Of a stretch of 43,050 nt of DNA, positions 1 through 6,434 are shown in pieces. Location: the IMG/VR virus record IMGVR_UViG_3300048444_000433, positions 1-43,050 of that record; one strand, written 5' to 3'. A model generated the notes under the pieces. The model was not told the origin of the DNA. It saw nothing but the letters and a program-made list of their open reading frames with translations, and made no database searches. The stretch's first letter is position 1. Every line of letters starts with the position of its first letter. Both the position numbers and the translations under genes were made by a program. The stretch is from a virus.

Positions 1-399
1 ATGCAGGTGAACCGATACCTCAAAAACAAAGACATGGATCATATCGACCATGCGCTAGGCCGCCCGGTTGACCCCATGGCTGAGACGTACCGCAACCACT
101 TCGCCGCCAGCGAGTGCGAAGCGGATCAATTCACTGCGCCCAATTGGGTCGAAACCTACCGACACTCGAACCTTGTCGGGTTTCGCGTGACTGATGTGGG
201 ACGCGCAGCGTTGAAGGCCCATCTGGCAGAGATAGGGGACAAGACCCGCCTCTACGCCCTCACGTTTCACGGCGAAGAAATGTCCCCAATCGCGGCCACC
301 AGCCCCAGCAAAGCCAAGTATGCAAAATGGCTGGATTGGGACACCAATGACATGACGTTCAAAGACTTCTGCCAAGGCGTGCGAGTGCGCCTAGCTTAA
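1..399 (+). CDS. Hypothetical phage protein
   Basis: A 132-residue reading frame begins at the first base of the window, so its upstream ribosome binding site cannot be seen. A second ATG at residue 12 precedes the strongly hydrophilic segment beginning DHIDHALGRP and could be the true start. No signal peptide, membrane segment or known catalytic motif is visible. It points the same way as the MazG-like gene 28 bases downstream and probably shares its transcript. It lies outside the late-operon terminator, which suggests an accessory role. Function unknown. Confidence 0.7.
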   Translation: MQVNRYLKNKDMDHIDHALGRPVDPMAETYRNHFAASECEADQFTAPNWVETYRHSNLVGFRVTDVGRAALKAHLAEIGDKTRLYALTFHGEEMSPIAATSPSKAKYAKWLDWDTNDMTFKDFCQGVRVRLA

Positions 400-427
400 C
401 TGTCCATTTAACGCCGGAAGGAAAACC

Positions 428-784
428 ATGACATTTCAAGAGCGCGTAGATCGTTGGCTTGTCGCCTGCTTCGGAAAGCAGATCGCCCGCGACCCCGTAG
501 AGCGAAATCATCGCTTCCTAGAAGAAGCCCTCGAACTTGCACAGTCTTGTGACTGTACGAAGGAGGAAGCCTTGGAGCTGGTCGATTATGTCTATGGCCG
601 GGACAAAGGCGAAATTCGGCAGGAAGTCGGCGGCGTGATGAACACGCTCGCGGCCCTCTGCCTGTCCCGCGAAATTGACATGATCGAGGCGGGCCACATC
701 GAACTTGATCGGTGTTGGACCAAGGTTCAGAAAATCCGCGCCAAGCAGGCGGCGAAACCTAAGTTTTCTCCGCTACCTCAGTAA
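428..784 (+). CDS. MazG-like nucleotide pyrophosphohydrolase
   Basis: This 118-residue protein has the layout of the all-alpha NTP pyrophosphatase (MazG-like) group. A helix carries the acidic cluster EEALEL (residues 32-37), a second carries EEALELVDYV, and a third reads EVGGVMNTLAAL (residues 66-77). Family members hydrolyse NTPs or dNTPs to the monophosphate using Mg ions held by the E-x-x-E and E/D-x-x-D helices. Here the second pair is less canonical, so activity is not certain. The start is supported by a GGAAGGA site six bases upstream. Phage copies are thought to adjust nucleotide or alarmone pools during infection. The C-terminal 20 residues are basic and probably flexible. Confidence 0.72.
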   Translation: MTFQERVDRWLVACFGKQIARDPVERNHRFLEEALELAQSCDCTKEEALELVDYVYGRDKGEIRQEVGGVMNTLAALCLSREIDMIEAGHIELDRCWTKVQKIRAKQAAKPKFSPLPQ

Positions 785-798
785 TCCAGCAACACCGA

Positions 799-999
799 TC
801 ACATCGTCATTGGCTTCTTCTTCGGGAACTTAACGACATAGGGCCAGCCTGTCCCGCAGCGGCAGGTGGCCCGCTTCTCAAAATCGTGGTCGGTTATACC
901 TTCCGGCACGTCTTCCGGCTTGAGCGTCACGCTGTGGCCGCAGGACCAGCACGTCACCTCAATGTGCGTCACCCCCGCCCGAAACAGTTGATCATCCAC
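799..999 (-). CDS. Small zinc-ribbon-like protein
   Basis: The reading frame extends upstream to an ATG at 1032, but a GTG at 999 has a GAGGGG element six bases before it and is the better start (66 residues). The protein contains two short cysteine pairs, CWSCGH and CRCG, about 27 residues apart, which is the pattern of a small zinc ribbon, and it ends in a lysine-rich tail. It is convergent with the MazG-like gene. It lies just past the terminator of the leftward late operon, so it either needs read-through or has its own promoter, which I could not identify. Function unknown; metal binding is inferred from the cysteines only. Confidence 0.55.
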   Translation of the reverse strand: MDDQLFRAGVTHIEVTCWSCGHSVTLKPEDVPEGITDHDFEKRATCRCGTGWPYVVKFPKKKPMTM

Positions 1000-1042
1000 C
1001 GCTGACCCCTCATGTGCCCACGCGCGACCCATACCCCATAAC

Positions 1043-1080
1043 GCAAAAAGCCCGCCACCGAATTAACGGGGCGGGCTTTA
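1043..1080 (-). terminator. Rho-independent terminator of the late operon
   Basis: A ten-base-pair perfect stem (AAAGCCCGCC at 1045-1054 pairing with GGCGGGCTTT at 1068-1077) has a 13-base loop. Read leftward it is followed by a T run, as expected for an intrinsic terminator. It begins three bases after the Rz1 stop codon and therefore ends the leftward head-tail-lysis operon. The rightward strand also ends in TTTATTT, so it may work in both directions. Confidence 0.85.
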
Positions 1081-1082
1081 TT

Positions 1083-1301
1083 TCACAAGCATCCGTGCAC
1101 GTCACACTGCCGCGATTGATAGACGATCCATTCAGCAACAGGCCGATCCCGCGCAATTGCCTCAATCGTCGCTGGCTGCGCCTTTGGTGGCCGCTGGCTC
1201 ACGTCCTTGAACAGCGCGTCGCTACTCACATTGTTCGGGGGTAGACAAGACCCGGCAGAGAGCGGAATCCAGATCGTCGTCAGTAAGGCTTTCAACTTCA
1301 T
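1083..1301 (-). CDS. Rz1-like outer-membrane spanin lipoprotein
   Basis: The 72-residue product starts with a basic-hydrophobic signal and a lipobox-like AGSC (cysteine near residue 19), followed by a proline pair, as in o-spanin lipoproteins. The start at 1301 has a strong AAAGGA element at suitable spacing. The first 80 bases overlap the end of the i-spanin gene in another frame, the classic Rz/Rz1 overlapped arrangement. In the family, the acylated protein sits in the outer membrane and pairs with Rz across the periplasm to fuse the membranes at the end of lysis. The body is not strikingly proline-rich, so the assignment rests on lipobox and position. Confidence 0.72.
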   Translation of the reverse strand: MKLKALLTTIWIPLSAGSCLPPNNVSSDALFKDVSQRPPKAQPATIEAIARDRPVAEWIVYQSRQCDVHGCL

Positions 1302-1479
1302 TCTGCGTTCCTTTCGATTCCTCAATGTGCTGGAGACGATCTGTGTTTTGCTTGGCGCGCAGATCGCGCTCACGATCGTCAGCTGCATCGGCTCGGAGCC
1401 ACACCACTACGCCGATCAGGATTGCGAGCCCCGCCCCGGCGGCGATCAGTTGCGCCTGTAGGTGGCTCAGACCAAACAT
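1222..1479 (-). CDS. Rz-like inner-membrane spanin
   Basis: This 85-residue protein has one N-terminal transmembrane segment (about residues 9-27) followed by a charged helical domain (residues 30-70) suited to a periplasmic coiled coil. That is the i-spanin layout. It starts inside the last 13 bases of the lysozyme gene with a GAGGT site upstream, and its 3' part contains the start of the Rz1-like gene. The product is short compared with lambda Rz (153 residues), but two-component spanins of this size occur. The lysozyme-Rz-Rz1 order followed by a terminator is the standard lysis-cassette end. Confidence 0.75.
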   Translation of the reverse strand: MFGLSHLQAQLIAAGAGLAILIGVVVWLRADAADDRERDLRAKQNTDRLQHIEESKGTQNEVESLTDDDLDSALCRVLSTPEQCE

Positions 1480-2315
1480 AGCGCGACCTCTTCGGTGCGG
1501 CGGCGGACCAGTCCCCGCACAACCTTGCCGCCCGCTTTATTCCACCACGAAATAGCCTCGCAGCCGCCATCGATGTCGCCAGCGTTGAGGCGCCGGGTTG
1601 CGGTGCTCTTGCCTGCACCATGCCAGCCGACATTGAACGCGAGGCTGGTGTATGCGGCCTTGCGGGTCGGCGGCAGCCAGTAGGTCTTTGCCTTGTCGTT
1701 GACATAGGCCAGCCACTTGTCGCGATACTCTGCGATCTCTGAAATTAGCAGCTTCTTGCACTGAGCGTCTGTCTTGCGTTGTCCGGGTCCGGCAGTTCGT
1801 GTGTGGCCGTAGCAGATCGTCCAGACGCCAACGATGTCGCGATAGGCCTCGTTTCGCTTACCCTCCCACTTGGCGATCAGTTGGAAGGCGATCTCATCGA
1901 AAGGATCTTCGGCCACCGGTGGTGGCTGGGTCAAGGGCGGGGTTGGCTTCGGCGCCATGGCCGGGATGATCTGCGCCTCGATGCTCGCCTTCACTTCCGG
2001 CTCCGGCAGCACTGCATTCTCATAGAGCGCGCCACCAACTGACTTCACCAGCATGAACACGCCAAACAGGAACGCCGTCCAAAAGATCAGCCGGCGGCCG
2101 ACCCGCGTCTCAGGCGCCTGTCGGACAAACCGGCCGAGGATGCCAAATGCGAAGAACACCAGCGCCGCCGTCCCGAGTGGGTATGGGTCGGCCTCGATCG
2201 CGAAGAGGCCATATAGCGCATTCGGCGCGACAAGTGCCAGCAGGCCGAGCACCATGCTGACGAATGAATACGAGCGCAAGACCACTCGCCAGTTTTCAAT
2301 GAGGTATCGGTTCAT
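1467..2315 (-). CDS. Membrane-anchored endolysin, T4-type lysozyme (GH24)
   Basis: The 282-residue product has two halves. Residues 16-40, 46-64 and 76-94 are hydrophobic segments. A proline-rich linker (about 104-135) leads to a glycoside hydrolase family 24 domain. The catalytic pattern E-8 residues-D-5 residues-T is intact (E151, D160, T166), within WEG...YRD...WTICYGHT. The enzyme should cut the peptidoglycan glycan backbone. The ATG at 2315 has GGAG seven bases upstream; the earlier in-frame ATG at 2321 is only one base from that element. The N-terminal LIENWRVVLR segment resembles small holin-like phage membrane proteins, so the gene may fuse a holin or membrane-targeting module to the lysin. 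No separate obvious holin is present. Confidence 0.88.
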   Translation of the reverse strand: MNRYLIENWRVVLRSYSFVSMVLGLLALVAPNALYGLFAIEADPYPLGTAALVFFAFGILGRFVRQAPETRVGRRLIFWTAFLFGVFMLVKSVGGALYENAVLPEPEVKASIEAQIIPAMAPKPTPPLTQPPPVAEDPFDEIAFQLIAKWEGKRNEAYRDIVGVWTICYGHTRTAGPGQRKTDAQCKKLLISEIAEYRDKWLAYVNDKAKTYWLPPTRKAAYTSLAFNVGWHGAGKSTATRRLNAGDIDGGCEAISWWNKAGGKVVRGLVRRRTEEVALCLV

Positions 2316-2337
2316 GGGCATTCTCCAATGCTGGAAA

Positions 2338-2351
2338 CCCCGCTGGCGGGG
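2338..2351. other. Short GC hairpin before the endolysin gene
   Basis: CCCCG at 2338-2342 pairs with CGGGG at 2347-2351 around a four-base loop. It lies in the 61-base gap between the 2377 gene and the endolysin start, a few bases before the endolysin ribosome binding site. There is no T run, so it is not a normal terminator. Similar hairpins occur in other gaps of this genome. Confidence 0.5.
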
Positions 2352-2376
2352 CATGTGGTTGATGATGGGGGGGTGG

Positions 2377-2946
2377 TTAGGGTCGTGGCCCCTCTAGGAG
2401 CTCAAATGCGGCGGTGCTGGTCTGGTCGAAGACTTCTTTCCCGTCACAGGTATACGCGAGGATCAGGTAGACGGTAACGCGACCGGGGCGAAGGTTAACC
2501 GGCGGCGTGTACCCTGGCCGCAATGGCGTCGGATTGTCGCTGATCTGGCGGGCGGCTTGTCGACGCTCTCCCGGTGTTGGTACGTTGAGCATGTCAGTGA
2601 AGATCGGCTGCGAGTATCGGAGCGTGCACTTTTCGCCAAGACGTGTGCGCTCTGCCACAAAATTGAATACAATTCTCTCGCCTTGGTAGACGGGCTCGGC
2701 CACATAGGTCAGGCCCGGAACCTCACGGATCACGCGATCTTCGCCCTGCACCTGCGCCATCTGTTCTTTCAGATCGGCTATGTCCGTCTGGATTTCCTCC
2801 CATTGATCCAACAGGTCACGCAAAGGACCATAGGTCACAGACCAAGCCCCACCAAAGAAGCCAACGATGATGCTGATCGCACCGAGAACCTTTGCAATCT
2901 CTATCAAGCGACCTGATAGACTGGATGGAAAGTCGTCTGAGGTCAT
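2377..2946 (-). CDS. Single-pass membrane protein of the lysis region
   Basis: This 189-residue protein has a transmembrane segment at about residues 18-36 and then a short coiled-coil stretch (about 46-70, LLDQWEEIQTDIADLKEQMAQVQ). The remaining C-terminal domain has two cysteines and predicted beta structure. With this topology the C-terminal domain is probably periplasmic. The start has an AAAGG site eight bases upstream. It sits directly upstream of the endolysin, where a holin, antiholin or lysis accessory protein is expected, but the size and large soluble domain do not match ordinary holins. Function unknown. Confidence 0.75.
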   Translation of the reverse strand: MTSDDFPSSLSGRLIEIAKVLGAISIIVGFFGGAWSVTYGPLRDLLDQWEEIQTDIADLKEQMAQVQGEDRVIREVPGLTYVAEPVYQGERIVFNFVAERTRLGEKCTLRYSQPIFTDMLNVPTPGERRQAARQISDNPTPLRPGYTPPVNLRPGRVTVYLILAYTCDGKEVFDQTSTAAFELLEGPRP

Positions 2947-3098
2947 AAATCTGGCCTTTGTTCAGAGTTGATAATCAGCGCTGGATGCAATTTTAAAGCG
3001 CCGCTCATAGTCACTGCGGCAGTGGTCCCACTCATCACGACGAAACATGCGGTCACAGCCCCCATTCTACTAGAAAGAGAGTTGACCGTCCGGTACAT
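2943..3098 (-). CDS. Possible small hydrophobic protein (51 aa)
   Basis: An ATG-started 51-codon frame ends in a TGA that overlaps the start of the 2946 gene as ATGA, the coupling arrangement common in this operon. The product has a hydrophobic stretch over residues 14-36, which could form one membrane segment, making it a weak holin candidate. There is no visible ribosome binding site before 3098, and it is divergent from the convincing rightward gene at 3117. Treat it as tentative. Confidence 0.3.
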   Translation of the reverse strand: MYRTVNSLSSRMGAVTACFVVMSGTTAAVTMSGALKLHPALIINSEQRPDL

Positions 3099-3116
3099 TG
3101 CTTTGGGGGAAGTGAT

Positions 3117-3272
3117 ATGCCTAAAACAGAATCACACATATTCAGGAACTTAAGACGCAGAAAAGCGCAGCGACCGTGGTTTTTCATCGTTGCGGTTGCA
3201 CTTCTATGGCTGCTCGCCCTTGCGACCATCTTCAAGCTAATTGGGTATGAGTGCCTGTACTACTGCGGGTGA
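3117..3272 (+). CDS. Small single-TM protein on the opposite strand (51 aa)
   Basis: The ATG at 3117 follows a GGGGGA element at six-base spacing. The product has a basic N-terminus (residues 10-20, RNLRRRKAQR), one clear transmembrane helix (about 21-41) and a short tail with two cysteines. The positive-inside rule places the N-terminus in the cytoplasm. It is transcribed against the late operon, between lysis and tail genes, so it is probably an independently expressed lysogeny-associated gene (moron). I see no convincing promoter: a TTGACC at 3082 lacks a partnering -10. Function unknown. Confidence 0.6.
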   Translation: MPKTESHIFRNLRRRKAQRPWFFIVAVALLWLLALATIFKLIGYECLYYCG

Positions 3273-3290
3273 GCATAGTCAGCTTGGAGC

Positions 3291-3398
3291 CTACAAGCCC
3301 CGGTCACGACGCCACCACGCAAACGCGCATAGCGTCATGTCCCAGCCCGTCAGCCAGCGGCAGAGGCGGCGGCTAACGGCTTCGCAGAGGGGGAGCAT
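3291..3398 (-). CDS. Small Trp/Arg-rich protein (35 aa)
   Basis: The start codon overlaps the tail-spike stop as TGATG, so translation is probably coupled. The 35-residue product is rich in arginine, tryptophan and cysteine (RRLCRWLTGWDMTLC) with no membrane segment long enough to span. Its support is the operon position, the stop-start overlap and the compact non-random composition. Function unknown; its place after the spike gene fits an assembly accessory or a lysis-region peptide. Confidence 0.42.
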   Translation of the reverse strand: MLPLCEAVSRRLCRWLTGWDMTLCAFAWWRRDRGL

Positions 3399-6373
3399 CA
3401 GGACGCTTCGATATAGCGCCAGCCCATCTTGCGCTTGGCACATTCGCAGCCCCGATCCAGCACAGGGAGGCGGCTTAGAGACGGGATGCCCGAATATTCA
3501 GGAACCCATTCATCCACACGCACCCGCGCTGTGAGGCTGACGCTATCCCCTGCGCCAACGCGAAGGTTGTTCGGGATGCGACCCTCATCTGGCGACACGT
3601 AGTCACCACCTCTCTGCGCAGGACGATCAAAAAGCCCACCATCGTATTGGCGGTTGGCCATGAAATCGAGAGTCCCGCCAGTTGCATAACTGATTTCACC
3701 GCGCACCCCATATGTGGGTTCTCGGCTGTCCAACCAGATGGGGAACCCAAAGTGCAGATCAACTGTGGGGCCGTAAGCACCATAGCCCCCATCGCTATTT
3801 CGCAGGTTTTCAGCTTGGCCAATAGCGTTCATGCGCCAACCAAGGCTTTCTGTGAACGTCACACGATCACCGTTTGCGGTTGCAGCGGGCAAACTGTCAA
3901 CGGTGAACAAACCTAAAGGCTCACGACGAACGACGCTGCCAATCCTGACAAGTTGGCCGGGAGTGAATTGGCTAATATCGGACACTGTTACAGTATCCTG
4001 ATCTTTATAAAGCCGCGCCGTGCCGGGGGTGATCGGGAAAATCTCCCGGTCAGAATAAACCGCATCTACTGCAACACCTGTGACCGTGGCGGGCATCGTT
4101 GCGATGTTCGGGCATGTATAAGCATAAAGACCGCCGCTGTCGTTGGCGTTATCCCGAACAACGCCCTGCACTTTTAGATCACCACCAGATCCATCAGCCC
4201 CACGGATGATAAGGTTATAGCGGTTTTCGAGATCGCTACGACTGCCAAGAAAGAACCCCGCCCCGCTTGTCATGTTAGCGGTGCCACTTGATTCCGTGCT
4301 GATCTCGCCTGCATCAAAGGTATGTTGATAAGGCTGGTCATAAAACGGGACAAGGCAAGTGTCGCCAATGCCCGCATAAACCGCTTGAATTTCGTCAAGC
4401 GTATCAGCGCCATTGGAAACATAGCAGTTTGAGGCGTTTACCGCTGCGGCGGGCGCGCCAAGTTCCCCCAGAACGCAATCAGTCGCATTTAGCGTCACAT
4501 TCGCGGAGAATGTAGTCGCGAAGATTGGCCCATTCAGGTTGGTAAAATTCTCTAGGGTTGTAGTTGAAGCGTTCCCGCTGCCGCCCGATATAAGGGACCG
4601 CACGGGGGAGCCGGAAGGCGCATCAGGGACATATGCCCACCCGTTCTTGATATGGATGTTCCCACTGACCGCCGTGATATTGCCAAGTTCCTCCTCGTCA
4701 CCGTAGAAGCTAAAGTCGTCAATCGTGACATTGCAGCCCGCATTGAGAGACGCCGCGTCTTGAAAAACGCCCCGTTGGCCGGATGCAGTGAGATTGGCCG
4801 CACCGCCATCGACATGCAGGGATTTGACGTGAATATGAGTATTGACCTCTAACGCGGCGAAAGCGGCAGCACAGTTGCGCGTGACAATCCGGCCCATCTG
4901 CCATTGCTCGAAGGCGCTGGCATTCCCCGGCCCCTCGTCGTGACACGAGACGCCCGCGTTAAATCCGACCACCTCAACATCATCGCACCATGCCCCACGG
5001 CTAATCCCGTCTATGTCAGTTCCGCGATAGAGGTGCAGCCCGTTGCCCGCCTCGGCCATAGAGGTGTAAGGGTTCTTTTCGGCGTAGTATTTCGTGTAGG
5101 TAGAGCATCGTACCACAGACCCATGCACGGTAGCGTCAACGCACCGAACATCGTGCATACGCCCAACGCTGCCCTTCCCAAGACCACCGGAAACATGGTC
5201 CTTCGATGCCGAGCGCAGAAAGTCGATGCCCTCAATGTCGCAACCAAAGCCAAAAGCGGCGGTAGACTTTTGCTCCGCATAACGGATCGTGCGATTGGTT
5301 AATGCGGCAGGGTCTGCGCCATCTTTTAGACGCACATAATAATCGAAGCTGGTAGCATCCACTGTATAGGGGGATTCGTCATCGGCCCCGGTGCGGCGCA
5401 CAGTGAAGCTGCCCGGTGTCAATGCCGCAAGGTCAGTCGCAAGCGCCCGGTTTGATGTGGGCTTATCTGCTGTGATCCGTTCCAGTCCACAAATGCGGGC
5501 GGGAAGGTAGCTGTCGCCCTCATCATCCCACATTGAAAACTGCGGATAAAACGCCGCGTCAGTTGAGCCTTGCGTTTGCGTGTCATGCACTACGGTTGTC
5601 TTGTAAACATCAGTGTACCCACCAACCGCCGACCATGTACCGTTGATAGCTTTTGCCGCTGTAAAAATAGGACGCCGACCCGACCCATATGCTCGCACCG
5701 TGATGTACTTTTTGCCGGGAAAGCTGCCAGCGTAGACCACGCTATTGCGGGCGATATAGAGGTTGTCACCATCATTCAGCAGTGCCAGCGCCCGCGCCGC
5801 CGATGCAACGGGCGAACCCGGCAAGATACCCACGCTCACATCGCTGCCATTCAGCGTGTCAAGGTGGATCGTTTTCTTGGCTTTCAATACAGGCTTATGA
5901 ACCAGCACGGCGCTTTCGACCCGGTAAAATTCCTGCATCCCGCCTTGGCTTTCGTCGGCAAAGATGCGGACAATCTGACCCTCTGCCAGCCCCCCAAGAT
6001 CCGCCGTGGCGTCTGCTTTGGTGTCGAAAAAAAGAACATCGCCGGACACCTCCGCTGCTGTTTGCGCATCGCTGGCGTAATTCCCTGCCGTAGCAGCGTT
6101 GTCCGCTGACTGAGAGGCAGCAAATTCCGCTTCGGATACAAGTGCCCCTGCATCATTCGCGAACTGTTCTGCCTCTCCAACAGCATCCGAAAGACTGTCG
6201 GCAGATTCGGCTAGAGGGATAAACACTTCGCGCAAGTCGCGCGTGTCAATTGGCTTCCTTGCCGTTGATCGGTCGCCAACTGGCAATGCGCCATCGCCGC
6301 CTTTGCCGTCACCTGTATAGCCTTGGTGATCGCGCAGGATGCGGTTCATTCTTTCGGCTTGTGTCTCAGGCAT
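3398..6373 (-). CDS. Tail spike / receptor-binding protein, beta-helix type
   Basis: This 991-residue protein is the last large structural gene before lysis. The first ~50 residues would attach to the tail tip. Residues ~60-115 form an alanine-rich helical stem. From about residue 165 the sequence shifts to short turns rich in G, N, D and S with hydrophobic alternation, typical of right-handed beta-helix spikes with a pectate-lyase-like fold. The C-terminus is probably a trimerisation or binding head. It should recognise and perhaps cut a cell-surface polysaccharide; no catalytic residues can be assigned by eye. The start has GGAG six bases upstream. The local base composition is less GC-rich than its neighbours, which fits exchange of host-range modules. 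Confidence 0.82.
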   Translation of the reverse strand: MPETQAERMNRILRDHQGYTGDGKGGDGALPVGDRSTARKPIDTRDLREVFIPLAESADSLSDAVGEAEQFANDAGALVSEAEFAASQSADNAATAGNYASDAQTAAEVSGDVLFFDTKADATADLGGLAEGQIVRIFADESQGGMQEFYRVESAVLVHKPVLKAKKTIHLDTLNGSDVSVGILPGSPVASAARALALLNDGDNLYIARNSVVYAGSFPGKKYITVRAYGSGRRPIFTAAKAINGTWSAVGGYTDVYKTTVVHDTQTQGSTDAAFYPQFSMWDDEGDSYLPARICGLERITADKPTSNRALATDLAALTPGSFTVRRTGADDESPYTVDATSFDYYVRLKDGADPAALTNRTIRYAEQKSTAAFGFGCDIEGIDFLRSASKDHVSGGLGKGSVGRMHDVRCVDATVHGSVVRCSTYTKYYAEKNPYTSMAEAGNGLHLYRGTDIDGISRGAWCDDVEVVGFNAGVSCHDEGPGNASAFEQWQMGRIVTRNCAAAFAALEVNTHIHVKSLHVDGGAANLTASGQRGVFQDAASLNAGCNVTIDDFSFYGDEEELGNITAVSGNIHIKNGWAYVPDAPSGSPVRSLISGGSGNASTTTLENFTNLNGPIFATTFSANVTLNATDCVLGELGAPAAAVNASNCYVSNGADTLDEIQAVYAGIGDTCLVPFYDQPYQHTFDAGEISTESSGTANMTSGAGFFLGSRSDLENRYNLIIRGADGSGGDLKVQGVVRDNANDSGGLYAYTCPNIATMPATVTGVAVDAVYSDREIFPITPGTARLYKDQDTVTVSDISQFTPGQLVRIGSVVRREPLGLFTVDSLPAATANGDRVTFTESLGWRMNAIGQAENLRNSDGGYGAYGPTVDLHFGFPIWLDSREPTYGVRGEISYATGGTLDFMANRQYDGGLFDRPAQRGGDYVSPDEGRIPNNLRVGAGDSVSLTARVRVDEWVPEYSGIPSLSRLPVLDRGCECAKRKMGWRYIEAS

Positions 6374-6393
6374 GTAATTCTCCAGCGCAAGAG

Positions 6394-6409
6394 GCCCGCC
6401 AAAGCGGGT
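6394..6409. other. Short GC hairpin between gpJ-like and spike genes
   Basis: CCCGC at 6395-6399 pairs with GCGGG at 6404-6408 around a CAAA loop, in the 61-base gap between the hub gene and the spike gene. There is no clear T run. It could mark an mRNA processing or stabilising point, or a weak attenuator before the spike. Confidence 0.5.
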
Positions 6410-6434
6410 ATTGTGATTTCAGTTTGTGGGAATG

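Noticed and set aside
3082-3110. Promoter for the 3117 gene from TTGACC
   Set aside because: No acceptable -10 at 16-18 bases downstream.
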